Shown one piece after another: positions 36,486 through 45,539 of a stretch of 64,000 bases of DNA. The notes under the pieces are model-generated. The model worked only from the letters and a program-made list of their open reading frames with translations. It had not been told where the DNA came from and ran no database searches. Made by a program: the position numbers and the translations under genes. Each line of letters begins with the position of its first letter. Within the stretch, counting starts at the first letter, position 1. Origin of the DNA: Rhizobium leguminosarum bv. viciae USDA 2370 (GTDB taxonomy: Bacteria > Pseudomonadota > Alphaproteobacteria > Rhizobiales > Rhizobiaceae); assembly GCF_002008365.1 (NCBI RefSeq), contig NZ_MRDL01000037.1:1-64000 (forward strand). Reading direction: 5' to 3'.

Positions 36486-39400
36486 CTACTCCGCAGCCAG
36501 TGCTATCGGCGGTTCGAGACGCTCAATGGCTTCCTCGTGGCTCTCTTCTTTTGCAGGCTTGATCCGGAACCACACCGCGTAAAGGGCTGGAAGGAAGAGC
36601 AGTATCATCACGGTCCCGGCTGCCGTTCCGCCAATCAGCGTATAGGCCATCGATCCCCAGAACACCGAATGCGTCAGCGGTATAAAGGCCAGTACGGCTG
36701 CGAGCGCGGTCAAGATGACAGGACGAGTCCGCTGGACGGTTGCTTCAATGACAGCGTGATAGTCGTCGAGACCTGCAGCCTGGTTCTCCTTGATCTGCTC
36801 CGTCAGGATCAGCGTGTTGCGCATGAGGATGCCGGCCAGTCCTATCAAACCGAGAATGGCGTTGAATCCAAAGGGTTGATTGAACAGAAGCAGCGCTGGG
36901 ACCACGCCTGCAAGTCCAAGAGGCGCGGTCAACATGACCATCGTCATCGTCGAAAGGCTGCGTACCTGGAGGATGATGACAATCAACATGGCCGCGATCA
37001 TCAACGGGAAGACTTGAACAAGTGCGACATTGGCCTTGAGCGATTCTTCGATGTTGCCGCCCATCTCAATGCGATATCCCACTGGAAGCGATGCGATAAG
37101 CGGCTGAAGGGCCTTCATCACCTGCTGGGAGACCTCCGGCGGCTGCGTCGCCTCGTTGATATCCGACCTGATCGTAATGACCGGTGTCCGATCGCGCCGT
37201 TTCAGGATCGGTTCCTCGAACCGGATTTCGGAATGCCCGATCTGATCGAGGGGAACCTGGCGACCATTCCGGCTCATCAGCGAAAAGTCGGCAAGGCGTG
37301 ATGGATCGAGGCGGTTCTCGCCAGCACTGCGTGCGACGACGGGCACGTTGCGGATGTTGTCGCGCACCTGCGTGACAGGGATGCCGCTCAGCAGCAACTG
37401 CATCTGCTGGGCTGCCTCGGACGGTGAAAGACCGATCAGATTGAGCCGCTCCTGATCAGGGACAAAGCGCAACACAGGCGTTCGATTGCCCCAATCGCGA
37501 TTGGCCTGACGGACATCGGGCACAGTTTTCATAATTGCCAGAGCTTGCTCGGAAATCTTATAGAGTTCCTCCTGATCCGGTCCCATGATCCGAAACTCGA
37601 CCGGGAACGGCGTATAGGGACCGAATACGAGCTGCGTGACGCGTACGGATGCCTCTGGAACAAGGCCGTCAGAGATTGCGGCGCGAAGGCGATGCTTTAG
37701 CTCTTCTCGTGCATGCGCATCGGGCGTCAGCACGACAACCTTGGCGAAGGCGGGGTCGGGCAACTCGGGCGCCATGGCAAAGAAGAAGCGGGGAGCGCCC
37801 TGCCCTACATAGCTGGTGACGATTTTTGTTTCCGGCTGGGCCTGCAACCAGTCTTCGACCTTCTCCACCGCGGCCGTCGTGGTTTGAATGCTCGTACCTT
37901 CAGGCATGCGAACTTCGACGAGAACCTCAGGCCGGTCTGATGTCGGGAAAAACTGTTGTTTTACCCCTCCCATCCCGACGACCGAGACAGCCATCGTCAC
38001 GCCGACCACGGCGCAGGTCATGAACTTATGGCGAACCGCAAACGCGATGAATGAGCGCAAGCGGCGATAGTTCGGCGTATCGTAGATGGCGTGGTGTCCA
38101 CCTTCCACCGGTTTGATGTCAGGCAGCATCTTCACGCCGAGGTAGGGCGTAAAAGTCACCGCGACGATCCAGGAAACGATCAGGGCAAATCCCACGACCC
38201 AGAAGATGTTGCCGGCATATTCACCTGCAGTCGACTTGGCGAAACCAACGGGCATCAGTCCGATGATTGTGACGAGTGTGCCGGACAGCATCGGTGCCGC
38301 CGTGTGGCTCCAGGCATAAGCGGCCGCCTTAATGCGATCCATGCCCTCCTCCATCTTCACCACCATAACCTCAATGGCGATGATGGCGTCATCCACGAGA
38401 AGGCCCAGCGCAAGAATGAGCGCGCCGAGTGTGATGCGGTCGAAGAACCGACCGGTTTCCAGCATGATGAGGAAGACGACGGCGAGCGTCAGCGGCACGG
38501 CGAGTGCCACGACAATGCCAACGCGCCAGCCGAGTGCGACAAGGCTCACGAACAGCACGACGCCAAGCGCCATGGCGAACTTCAGCATGAATTCACCGAC
38601 CGCCTCGTCGATATTGACGGCCTGATCGCTAACTTTTGTAAGGGTCATGCCCAACGGCAGTGTCTGCGCGATCGCGGCGGACCGGGCTTCAAGCGCCTTG
38701 CCGAGGTCAAGGCCATTCCAGCCCTGCTGCATTACGGCGCCCAACATCAAAACCGGTTCGCCATTGTGACGGATGACGTAAGTGGCCGGATCCTCATAGC
38801 CACGCCGTACATCCGCCAGATCGGAGAGTTTCACCGTTCGTCCACCTGCTACGATCGGCGTGTCGGCAATTGCCTGTACGCTATTATAGGCTCCGTCGAA
38901 ACGGATGAAGACCTGTGGCCCGCGCGTGTCGATCGAGCCTGCGGGCGTCACCGTGTTCTGCCTCTGCAAGGCTGCGGCAACATCCTGCGCCGATATTCCA
39001 AGTGTCGCGAGCTTGGCATAGGAAAATTCGACGAATATCTCTTCGGGGCGCTCCCCGAGGATGTTGATTTTCTTGACGCCCGGAACATGCAGCAGATCCT
39101 GGCGGATGACCTCCGCCTGCCGAACGAGGTCCCGCATCGGCATCCCCTTCGCCTTCAATGCGTAAAGGCCGAAGCTCACGTCGGAATATTCATCATTGAC
39201 AAAGGGACCCATGACGCCGGGCGGAAGATTTCGAGCCTCGTCGCCGAGCTTCTTGCGCGCTTGGTAGAACTCCTCTTCAACTGCGGACGCCGGAGTATTA
39301 TCCTTGAGTGTGACTGTAAGGAATGCGTAGCCAGGCCGCGTCGTTGTTTCGACGCGGTCATACCAGGTGAGTTCCTGGATACGCTTCTCGAGTGGCTCTG

Positions 39401-39596
39401 CGACAAGATCCTGCATTTCACGCGCGGTGGCGCCCGGCCAAACTGAGGTTACCGTCAGGGTCTTGATGGTGAAGGAGGGATCCTCGGCGCGGCCCAATTT
39501 GACAAAGGCATAGACCCCGGCGGCGGCCAACAGGACAATAAAGAATAATGTAACGGCGCGTTCGCGAACCGCGATGGCGGAAAGATTGAAGCTCAT
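36486..39596 (-). CDS. RND efflux permease
   Basis: A 1036-residue HAE-type inner-membrane pump. It has 12 helices, two large periplasmic loops and the proton-relay aspartates in LGLLVDDAIIAIE (helix 4). N-terminus MSFNLSAIAVRERAVTLFF. The ATG at 39596 overlaps the stop of the adaptor gene (TAATG), so the 61-residue upstream extension of the open frame is not used. It exports hydrophobic drugs or metabolites with its adaptor; no outer-membrane channel is in the window, so a chromosomal TolC is presumed. Confidence 0.95.
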   Translation of the reverse strand: MSFNLSAIAVRERAVTLFFIVLLAAAGVYAFVKLGRAEDPSFTIKTLTVTSVWPGATAREMQDLVAEPLEKRIQELTWYDRVETTTRPGYAFLTVTLKDNTPASAVEEEFYQARKKLGDEARNLPPGVMGPFVNDEYSDVSFGLYALKAKGMPMRDLVRQAEVIRQDLLHVPGVKKINILGERPEEIFVEFSYAKLATLGISAQDVAAALQRQNTVTPAGSIDTRGPQVFIRFDGAYNSVQAIADTPIVAGGRTVKLSDLADVRRGYEDPATYVIRHNGEPVLMLGAVMQQGWNGLDLGKALEARSAAIAQTLPLGMTLTKVSDQAVNIDEAVGEFMLKFAMALGVVLFVSLVALGWRVGIVVALAVPLTLAVVFLIMLETGRFFDRITLGALILALGLLVDDAIIAIEVMVVKMEEGMDRIKAAAYAWSHTAAPMLSGTLVTIIGLMPVGFAKSTAGEYAGNIFWVVGFALIVSWIVAVTFTPYLGVKMLPDIKPVEGGHHAIYDTPNYRRLRSFIAFAVRHKFMTCAVVGVTMAVSVVGMGGVKQQFFPTSDRPEVLVEVRMPEGTSIQTTTAAVEKVEDWLQAQPETKIVTSYVGQGAPRFFFAMAPELPDPAFAKVVVLTPDAHAREELKHRLRAAISDGLVPEASVRVTQLVFGPYTPFPVEFRIMGPDQEELYKISEQALAIMKTVPDVRQANRDWGNRTPVLRFVPDQERLNLIGLSPSEAAQQMQLLLSGIPVTQVRDNIRNVPVVARSAGENRLDPSRLADFSLMSRNGRQVPLDQIGHSEIRFEEPILKRRDRTPVITIRSDINEATQPPEVSQQVMKALQPLIASLPVGYRIEMGGNIEESLKANVALVQVFPLMIAAMLIVIILQVRSLSTMTMVMLTAPLGLAGVVPALLLFNQPFGFNAILGLIGLAGILMRNTLILTEQIKENQAAGLDDYHAVIEATVQRTRPVILTALAAVLAFIPLTHSVFWGSMAYTLIGGTAAGTVMILLFLPALYAVWFRIKPAKEESHEEAIERLEPPIALAAE

Positions 39597-40708
39597 TACT
39601 TTGTCACCTCTTGCTGCGCAGCCGTCCTGACGGTCGCGCCATTTTCCAGTAGATGCGCGCCCAGAGCGACAACCTGCTGACCAACCCCTATTCCGGTGAC
39701 AAATGCCATTTCCTCGCCGATCCGCTTGATCTCGACAGGCTTGAAGTTCACGGTCGATGTGGCCCCGTTGACAACCCACACACCTGTCCGGCTGCCGTCG
39801 TCCAGGATGGCACCGACTGGTACGGCGACCTCCGATCGCCGGTTCGCGTCGAATATTTTGATCGTCACCGTCGAACCAAGCGGGGCAGAGGCAGCGGCGC
39901 CTTCGAGAACATACCGCGCCTCGTAGGTCCGGGTTTGCAGGTCGGCAGAATCGGAAATCTGTCGCAAAAGGGCTTTTCCACTTAGACCCTCGCCTCCATA
40001 GACACTGGCTTGCGCTTCGGATCCTGTCTCGGGCCGCAGGGTTTCCGGTAGCCAGACAACGGCTTCACGCGGCCCCGCCTGCGCCAGTTGAACCACCGTT
40101 TGTCCCGCTGACACCACCTGTCCCGGGTCTCCGAGCGTATCGACGACCGTTCCATCCGAGTCTGCAAGAAGAACGCTATAGGAGGCGGCGTTTTCCGCAA
40201 CCTCGGCGTCCGCTTCAGCCGCGGCAAGCTGTGCCGAGGCCGTATCGAGGGCCGCTTTCGCTTGTTCATAACGCTGCGGGGTGGCGGCCAATCCATTTTT
40301 GACCAGCGCCGCATACCGTTTCTCGTCTGCTTGTGCTTGGATCAGGACAGCACGCGCTGCGGTAACCGTATTGCGCTTCGCCGTCAGAGCAAGCTGAAGA
40401 TCGGTTTCATCGATGCGCATCAGAGCCTGGCCTTGCTTGACCTGCTGGCCCACATCGACCATCCGCTGAACGATCTTGCCCGGAACCCGAAAGCCCAGAT
40501 TGCTCTGTACTCGCGAAGCAACCGTGCCGGTAAAAGATCGCTCTGCCGTTTCAGTCCTTGTCGCCTCTGCCACCCTGACCAGTGGCGAGGCAGTCCTTGG
40601 GTCCGCAGCCTCTGCCTCCGACTTAGGGGTTCCGAAAACCACGAAATAGGCACCGGCACCCGCCGCTGCCGCGAGGCCCACGAGAGTCAGGACATGTTTG
40701 CGTTTCAT
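39596..40708 (-). CDS. RND efflux periplasmic adaptor (MFP)
   Basis: A 370-residue membrane-fusion protein. A single N-terminal membrane anchor (KRKHVLTLVGLAAAAGAGAY) without a lipobox is followed by the lipoyl half-motif GFRVPGKIVQRMVDVGQQVK, a coiled-coil hairpin (TAARAVLIQAQADEKRYAAL; AKAALDTASAQLAAAEADAE), then VVDTLGDPGQVVSAGQTVV and the beta-barrel. The ATG at 40708 gives a proper signal-anchor. First gene of the three-gene efflux operon and divergent from a TetR gene. Confidence 0.93.
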   Translation of the reverse strand: MKRKHVLTLVGLAAAAGAGAYFVVFGTPKSEAEAADPRTASPLVRVAEATRTETAERSFTGTVASRVQSNLGFRVPGKIVQRMVDVGQQVKQGQALMRIDETDLQLALTAKRNTVTAARAVLIQAQADEKRYAALVKNGLAATPQRYEQAKAALDTASAQLAAAEADAEVAENAASYSVLLADSDGTVVDTLGDPGQVVSAGQTVVQLAQAGPREAVVWLPETLRPETGSEAQASVYGGEGLSGKALLRQISDSADLQTRTYEARYVLEGAAASAPLGSTVTIKIFDANRRSEVAVPVGAILDDGSRTGVWVVNGATSTVNFKPVEIKRIGEEMAFVTGIGVGQQVVALGAHLLENGATVRTAAQQEVTK

Positions 40709-40741
40709 CTTAAGTTCTCTTCTTGACCAGCGATCCGGATG

Positions 40742-40761
40742 ATTTAGATTGCGATCTAAAT
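40742..40761. promoter_or_regulatory. Probable TetR operator
   Basis: Perfect 8-base arms ATTTAGAT and ATCTAAAT with a 4-base spacer, midway between the divergent adaptor and TetR genes. Partial half-sites AAATCTAA recur at 40759 and 40787. Typical size for a TetR-family operator. Confidence 0.75.
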
Positions 40762-40806
40762 CTAATTGCGTTATAGATGTCAAATGAAATCTAATCGGAG
40801 ATCAGT

Positions 40807-41394
40807 ATGAGAGTGAGCCGGGCACAGGCCGAGGAGAACCGGGAAACGGTGATCAACGTCGCAAGCCGTCTGTTTCGAGAGCACGGCTTCGACGGTATTG
40901 GCCTCAAAGATCTGATGAAGGGGGCGGGCCTTACACAAGGTGGGTTCTATAAGCAGTTCTCGTCCAAGGACGATCTTGCAGCCCAGGCGTCCAGGCGCGC
41001 GCTGGAAAGCGCTACACGCAGATGGTCGACGGCGGCTGCGACAAGTTCCGATCCCCTCGAAGCAGTCATGGAGTTCTACCTCTCACCCGGACATCTTGGA
41101 GAAAAGGGTGACGGTTGCCCTCTAGTGGCGTTGGGATCGGACGCGGCGCGGCAGAGTGAAGAGGTCAGGCGTCCATTTGAGGATGGTATCCTCGCTCACT
41201 TTGAGGTGCTGGATGAGCTGATGGACGACGCCAAGAGCTCAAATCCCAGCGGCAAGGCGATGGCGATACTGTCTCTGATGGTGGGCGCCGTCACGCTGTC
41301 GCGCATCTTGCAGGATGAGAATTTGTCGCAAGGCATCCTCGACGCAGCCGCTGGCGAAGTCAGGCGCATTGCGCGCGGTGATGGCATCACCTAA
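40807..41394 (+). CDS. TetR family regulator (divergent from efflux operon)
   Basis: A 195-residue repressor. The HTH at about residues 10-55 reads VINVASRLFREHGFDGIGLK and GLTQGGFYKQFSSKDDL, the AcrR/NemR-like pattern. The C-terminal domain ends GAVTLSRILQDENLSQGIL, a TetR_C motif typical of NemR-like proteins. It shares the intergenic palindrome with the efflux operon and is its likely direct repressor. Confidence 0.92.
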   Translation: MRVSRAQAEENRETVINVASRLFREHGFDGIGLKDLMKGAGLTQGGFYKQFSSKDDLAAQASRRALESATRRWSTAAATSSDPLEAVMEFYLSPGHLGEKGDGCPLVALGSDAARQSEEVRRPFEDGILAHFEVLDELMDDAKSSNPSGKAMAILSLMVGAVTLSRILQDENLSQGILDAAAGEVRRIARGDGIT

Positions 41395-41449
41395 AGACTA
41401 TCGCTGGGTTCGGTGACCTGGTCCGGACGCCAAATATTGGGAAGGGTCT

Positions 41450-41718
41450 GGACGGTCGCATCGAGATCGACAACAACAGCGTCGACAGGACCATTCGGCC
41501 GATTGCCCTCAACCACAAGAACGCACTTTTGCCGGGCATGACGCGGGAGCGGACAACTGGGCGACCATCGCCTCGCTCATCGAGACGAGCAACTTAAATG
41601 ACGTCGATCCGCTTGCGTATTTAACCAGCACCCTCACCGCCATCGCTAAAGGCCATGAGCAAAGGCGGATCGATTGCCTTCTTCCGTGGAGATACTCGAC
41701 GCTCCATTGCAAAACGTA
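41450..41718 (+). pseudogene. IS66-family TnpC fragment
   Basis: A frame reads GRIEIDNNSVDRTIRPIALN, then after a one-base shift SLIETSNLNDVDPLAYLTST and LLPWR, again the C-terminus of IS66 transposase C. It differs from the copy at 17.0 kb, so the two come from different IS66 elements. Confidence 0.8.
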
Positions 41719-41793
41719 ACCATCATCTTGGCGGACCCGGCGGATATGATCCTCCTACGGGTTTTCTGACACGACTTTTGACATGGTGCCACC

Positions 41794-42540
41794 TCAGGTT
41801 AGTGGGTTGAGGGAGCGATTCATCGCCACGACATCATCATGGGTGGGGCTCGGGCCGAGAGTTGCCATTTTGCTCGTGAGCTGTTCACGTTTCTTGGGTG
41901 CTTCACCCTTTACCGCCGCATTGAGTGCCCTGCGCATGGCGACTGCATCGTAATCGCAGCAATAGCCAGGCGTCGAGGGTTGCTGGCGCCAGGACTCTTC
42001 AAGCGTACCGCCATCAACCGGGTCGAATCCGACCTCGTTCACGATCCCCATAACAAGCTGCTTCGCTGCGTCATCATCTCCGGCGACCGCTACGGCCAGC
42101 CGACCGTCCGTCCCTTCAGGTTGACCCAGTTCCGCCAGAGAATGCGCAAGGATGTTGTTGAACGCCTTGATGACGGGACGGCCGATTTGTTTGGAGACCC
42201 ACACGCTTTCGGCCTCGCCTGCATCAAGGTCGGCAATCTGCGGATCGCGCAGCCCCGGATAGTAGTTGCTGGTATCAACGACCGGCACGCTCGCGGGGAC
42301 GTCTTTGAAGAGGTTTTTCGGCAGCCTTTCGATAGCGGGAAGCGGGATGGACATGATGACCAAATCCGCTCCGGAGATAGCTCCGTTCGTGTCGGTCGCC
42401 GTAGCTCCGATCTCCTCCGCAAAGGGCCGCACAGCGACCGCGCCTTTGGAGTTGGCCACCCTGACCTCATGCCCCGCAGACGCGAGTTTGCGAGCTATGG
42501 TGCCGCCGATGTTGCCAATGCCAATTATGCCGATTTTCAT
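41794..42540 (-). CDS. NADPH-dependent F420 reductase-like protein
   Basis: A 248-residue Rossmann protein starting MKIGIIGIGNIGGTIARKLA, a GxGxxG nucleotide site, then VRVANSKG and DLVIMSIPLPAIERLP. This is the F420H2:NADP oxidoreductase / NAD-binding domain 2 family; in rhizobia, which lack F420, the members probably act as NADP-dependent reductases of small substrates. The ATG at 42540 has AGGAG seven bases upstream. Divergent from an HxlR regulator with a palindrome between them. Confidence 0.85.
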   Translation of the reverse strand: MKIGIIGIGNIGGTIARKLASAGHEVRVANSKGAVAVRPFAEEIGATATDTNGAISGADLVIMSIPLPAIERLPKNLFKDVPASVPVVDTSNYYPGLRDPQIADLDAGEAESVWVSKQIGRPVIKAFNNILAHSLAELGQPEGTDGRLAVAVAGDDDAAKQLVMGIVNEVGFDPVDGGTLEESWRQQPSTPGYCCDYDAVAMRRALNAAVKGEAPKKREQLTSKMATLGPSPTHDDVVAMNRSLNPLT

Positions 42541-42576
42541 GCTGATGCTCCTGTTGTTCTGCACCACAAGATAGTA

Positions 42577-42590
42577 GATACTGCAGTATC
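42577..42590. promoter_or_regulatory. Probable HxlR operator
   Basis: GATACTGCAGTATC, a perfect 14-base palindrome, sits between the divergent reductase and HxlR genes, extended loosely by TAGTA/AACA. A GTGGG-TTA-CCCAC repeat follows at about 42609-42621. Confidence 0.75.
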
Positions 42591-42634
42591 AACAAGAACT
42601 GACTGATAAGTGGGTTACCCACCAAAAGGTAAGT

Positions 42635-43009
42635 ATGGCAGCGGATCGTGACTGGAAGTGCGGAGACCCGCAACAGCATCTCAAATGGGCGGAAGCGACT
42701 ACGGACGCCCTGCGTGTGCTGGAAGGCAAGTGGAAGATCGTGATCATCTGCCAACTGTTCGGAGCGAAAGAGGCTCTTCGCTTTTCCGAACTCGAACGGC
42801 GCTGCGCAGGCGTGAACCAGAAGATGCTCATCCAGCAACTGAAGGAACTGGAAAAGGACGGAATCGTGACCCGTACCGTGTATCCTCAGGTGCCGCCGAA
42901 GGTGGAATACGAGCTGACCGAGATGGGCAAAGCCCTGGGACCCTCGATGGCCGAACTTGTTGACTGGGCCTACATGCGCAGGGAGCGACTGGCGGAAAGA
43001 GCGACCTGA
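42635..43009 (+). CDS. HxlR family regulator
   Basis: A 124-residue winged-helix repressor: ALRVLEGKWKIVIICQLFGA, RFSELERRCAGVNQKML, then VEYELTEMG and the dimerisation helix. Such proteins sense aldehydes or quinones. It is divergent from the F420-type reductase, which it most probably regulates through the palindrome at 42577. Confidence 0.9.
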   Translation: MAADRDWKCGDPQQHLKWAEATTDALRVLEGKWKIVIICQLFGAKEALRFSELERRCAGVNQKMLIQQLKELEKDGIVTRTVYPQVPPKVEYELTEMGKALGPSMAELVDWAYMRRERLAERAT

Positions 43010-43098
43010 CAACATTGTAGGGTTAGGATGCCGCCTACGCTTACTAGGCGGGGCATGCGTCTTTCTGGCACGAATGGGAATGCCTCTTTGTCAATGCA

Positions 43099-43124
43099 TG
43101 TATAGACATCGTTCTTGAACGATG
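43099..43124 (+). promoter_or_regulatory. Operator region before the 43155 SDR
   Basis: TGTATAGACA at 43099-43108 is identical to ten bases within the palindrome before the HisD-like operon. It overlaps a second perfect repeat: CATCGTTC and GAACGATG with a 2-base spacer at 43107-43124. Both lie 30-55 bases before the SDR start. Confidence 0.65.
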
Positions 43125-43154
43125 GTTCTATCCTGCAGAAGCAAGGGGATCATC

Positions 43155-43925
43155 ATGGCCAATAAGATGTTCGATCTGGCAGGAAGAGTGGCAGTTGTAA
43201 CCGGTGCCAGCCGCGGCCTGGGCCAATGGATTGCGCTGGCGCTTGCCGAAGCGGGTGCCGATGTCTGCGTTACGGCACGCGATCAAAATTCGCTGAGCGA
43301 AACCAAAGAGATGATTGAGGCCCTTAACAGGACCTGCATCACGAGCGCCCAGGATGTGACAGACATCTCGTCCATCGACGAGACGCTAAGCAAGTTCGAA
43401 AACATCACTGGCGCTGTCGACATCCTTGTCAACAATGCCGGCTACGAACAGACTTCTCCCTCGCTCGAGGTCGATGAACAGATCTGGGACAAGATCATCG
43501 GCACCAACCTCAAGGGCGCGTTCTTCTGGTCGCAGGCCGCAGCACGCCGGATGTCGCGCCGACCCCACGGTGGAAGCATAATCAATCTCTGCTCCCTCAC
43601 GTCCTACGTCGGTATCCCGACCGCTGTGCCCTACGGCTCCTCGAAGTCGGGACTGCTGGGTATGACGCGCGCGCTTTCGGCGGAATGGGCGCCGCTAGGG
43701 ATCCGCGTAAATGCGGTGGCTCCGGGCTATTTCCGAACAGCGATGACCGAAGGGTTTTATCAGGACAAGGGCTGGTCTGCGAAAATGCTCGACAAGATCC
43801 CACAGAAGCGGTTCGGTGATGGTTCCGACATCGGCGGCGCCGTCGTCTTCCTTGCAAGTGGCGCATCGGCCTACATTACTGGCCAATGCATTCCTGTCGA
43901 CGGCGGCTTTCTGGCATCGATATAG
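43155..43925 (+). CDS. SDR dehydrogenase (HpsO-like candidate)
   Basis: A 256-residue classical SDR: VTGASRGLGQWIALALAEAG, VNNAGYEQ, NLCSLTS, YGSSKSG and ITGQCIPVDGG. This resembles gluconate 5-dehydrogenase-type enzymes. In known sulfonate clusters an SDR (HpsO) oxidises the C2 hydroxyl of dihydroxypropanesulfonate; the neighbourhood supports, but does not prove, that role. The ATG at 43155 is preferred. It has its own promoter region with the regulatory half-site shared with the downstream operon. Confidence 0.8.
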   Translation: MANKMFDLAGRVAVVTGASRGLGQWIALALAEAGADVCVTARDQNSLSETKEMIEALNRTCITSAQDVTDISSIDETLSKFENITGAVDILVNNAGYEQTSPSLEVDEQIWDKIIGTNLKGAFFWSQAAARRMSRRPHGGSIINLCSLTSYVGIPTAVPYGSSKSGLLGMTRALSAEWAPLGIRVNAVAPGYFRTAMTEGFYQDKGWSAKMLDKIPQKRFGDGSDIGGAVVFLASGASAYITGQCIPVDGGFLASI

Positions 43926-43964
43926 AAACGGAAATTGACGCTTGACAGCACGGGAATGATCATA

Positions 43965-43986
43965 TTGTCTATAGATGTATAGACAA
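43965..43986 (+). promoter_or_regulatory. Palindromic operator, probable GntR/HutC site
   Basis: Perfect 9-base arms TTGTCTATA and TATAGACAA with a 4-base spacer, about 220 bases before the HisD-like gene. A further CTAGACAA follows at 43990. The core TGTATAGACA recurs before the SDR gene. HutC-family operators are similarly AT-rich TATA-centred palindromes. Confidence 0.75.
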
Positions 43987-44128
43987 CTCTAGACAATAAA
44001 ACGGGAACGAAGTCTTCGACTTCCTGGGAATTTGCCGGATAACCATATCCGGCATCCTCGCACGAACAGCTTGCAGGGTATTGCCCGGTTGCCACCGACT
44101 TGCGGTGCGTTTCCGCATGACCTGTAGG

Positions 44129-44142
44129 GACGATATATCGTC
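44129..44142 (+). promoter_or_regulatory. 14-base palindrome in the hisD-like leader
   Basis: GACGATATATCGTC, perfect, 65 bases before the HisD-like start codon. A possible second regulator site or mRNA hairpin. Confidence 0.45.
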
Positions 44143-44206
44143 GCGCCGGCAGGGCGCGGACGACAGCGGCTGTCAGCGCCTCTGTGCGCCAATAAGGGTA
44201 TGAGCA

Positions 44207-45535
44207 ATGACCGACGTCACCTTTCATGAATATTCCAATCTTGGACCGGATGAGCAGGCCGCACTCTTGCGACGGTCCGAAACAGACATCTCGGGCTTCA
44301 TCGAGAAGGTGGCACCAATCCTTGAGGCCGTGCGCACCGAGGGTGACCGCGCCGTTGCCCGCTTCGGCCGCGACCTCGACAAGGCAAATATTACAGAAGC
44401 AACGATCAAAGCAACGGAGGCGGAATTCGATGCGGCTTTCAAGCTCGTTAGCGAGGATGTGATCGAGGCCATCACCTTCGGCATTGAGAATATTCGCAAT
44501 TTTCATGAAGAGCAGAAGCCTGAAGCCATGTGGCTGAAGGAGATCAAGCCAGGCGCCTTTGCCGGCGACCGCTTCACCCCGATCAAGTCCGCCGCGCTTT
44601 ACGTTCCACGCGGCAAAGGTTCGTTTCCGTCGGTCACGATGATGACCTCCGTCCCGGCCGTCGTGGCAGGTGTTCCCAATCTGGCGATCGTCACTCCGCC
44701 TGCCCCGGACGGTAGCGTGGACGCCGCAACGCTGGTGGCAGCGCGTCTGGCCGGTGTGGAAACTGTCTACAAGGTAGGAGGCGCTCAGGCAGTCGCAGCT
44801 GTTGCCTACGGGACGGAAACGATCAAGCCGGCACTGAAGATCGTTGGACCGGGAAGCCCTTGGGTGGTCGCAGCCAAGCGGAGCCTGTCAGGTATCATCG
44901 ACACAGGCCTGCCTGCTGGCCCTTCGGAAGCGATCATTTTCGCGGACGACACTGTCCATGGCGGCCTTGCCGCGCTCGATCTCCTGATCGAGGCCGAGCA
45001 TGGTCCCGACTCTTCCGCCTATCTCGTGACCCATAGCCGCCGCGTGGCCGAGGAGGCCCTCGCCGCGCTGCCGGAGCATTGGGCACGTATGACCGAACAG
45101 CGGGTTCAGTTTTCGAGCGCTGTCCTTTCAGGCAAATGCGGTGGGATCATCCTCACCTCCTCGATCGAGGAAAGCTACGATTTCGTCAACGCCTACGCGC
45201 CGGAGCATCTCGAAATCCTCTCGCAGGATCCCTTCGCCCATCTCGGAAAGATCACCGAGGCTGCAGAAATCCTCATGGGTCCGCATACGCCTGTCAGCAT
45301 CGCCAATTTCTGCCTCGGTCCAAATGCCGTGCTGCCGACGAGCCGCTGGGCGCGCACGTTCGGCCCGCTGTCGGTGACCGATTTTGTGAAGCGCAGCTCG
45401 ATCGGCTACGTGACAGCGTCGGCCTATCCCGAGTTTGCGAAGCGTGCCCACAAGCTGGCGGAATATGAAGGCTTCTCATCCCACGCGCACGCAGTCTCGG
45501 CGGTCCGCGACAACTATCTGCCAAAGCGAGGCTGA
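44207..45535 (+). CDS. HisD-family dehydrogenase (HpsN-like candidate)
   Basis: A 442-residue NAD-dependent enzyme of the histidinol dehydrogenase fold: AALYVPRGKGSFPSVTMMT, VGGAQAVAAVAYGTETI, AEHGPDS, and the catalytic pair in YAPEHLEI. Two zinc-ligand positions differ from biosynthetic HisD: the Q of QAEH is E (EAEHGPDS), and the D of SAGDY is N (IANF). The terminal histidine (SSHAHAV) is kept. This divergence, and the catabolic setting with SDR, alcohol dehydrogenase and sulfonate-type ABC importer, point to a relative such as HpsN, which oxidises dihydroxypropanesulfonate to sulfolactate. RBS AAGGG precedes the ATG. Confidence 0.85.
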   Translation: MTDVTFHEYSNLGPDEQAALLRRSETDISGFIEKVAPILEAVRTEGDRAVARFGRDLDKANITEATIKATEAEFDAAFKLVSEDVIEAITFGIENIRNFHEEQKPEAMWLKEIKPGAFAGDRFTPIKSAALYVPRGKGSFPSVTMMTSVPAVVAGVPNLAIVTPPAPDGSVDAATLVAARLAGVETVYKVGGAQAVAAVAYGTETIKPALKIVGPGSPWVVAAKRSLSGIIDTGLPAGPSEAIIFADDTVHGGLAALDLLIEAEHGPDSSAYLVTHSRRVAEEALAALPEHWARMTEQRVQFSSAVLSGKCGGIILTSSIEESYDFVNAYAPEHLEILSQDPFAHLGKITEAAEILMGPHTPVSIANFCLGPNAVLPTSRWARTFGPLSVTDFVKRSSIGYVTASAYPEFAKRAHKLAEYEGFSSHAHAVSAVRDNYLPKRG

Positions 45536-45539
45536 CAGG

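Noticed and set aside
38091..39446. 451-codon plus-strand open frame
   Set aside because: It is antisense to the RND permease over its whole length; composition is rich in R, H, D with no fold or motif, typical of a GC-rich shadow frame.
44207..45535. Biosynthetic histidinol dehydrogenase (hisD)
   Set aside because: No other his gene is near, two zinc-ligand positions differ, and the neighbours are catabolic dehydrogenases and an importer.
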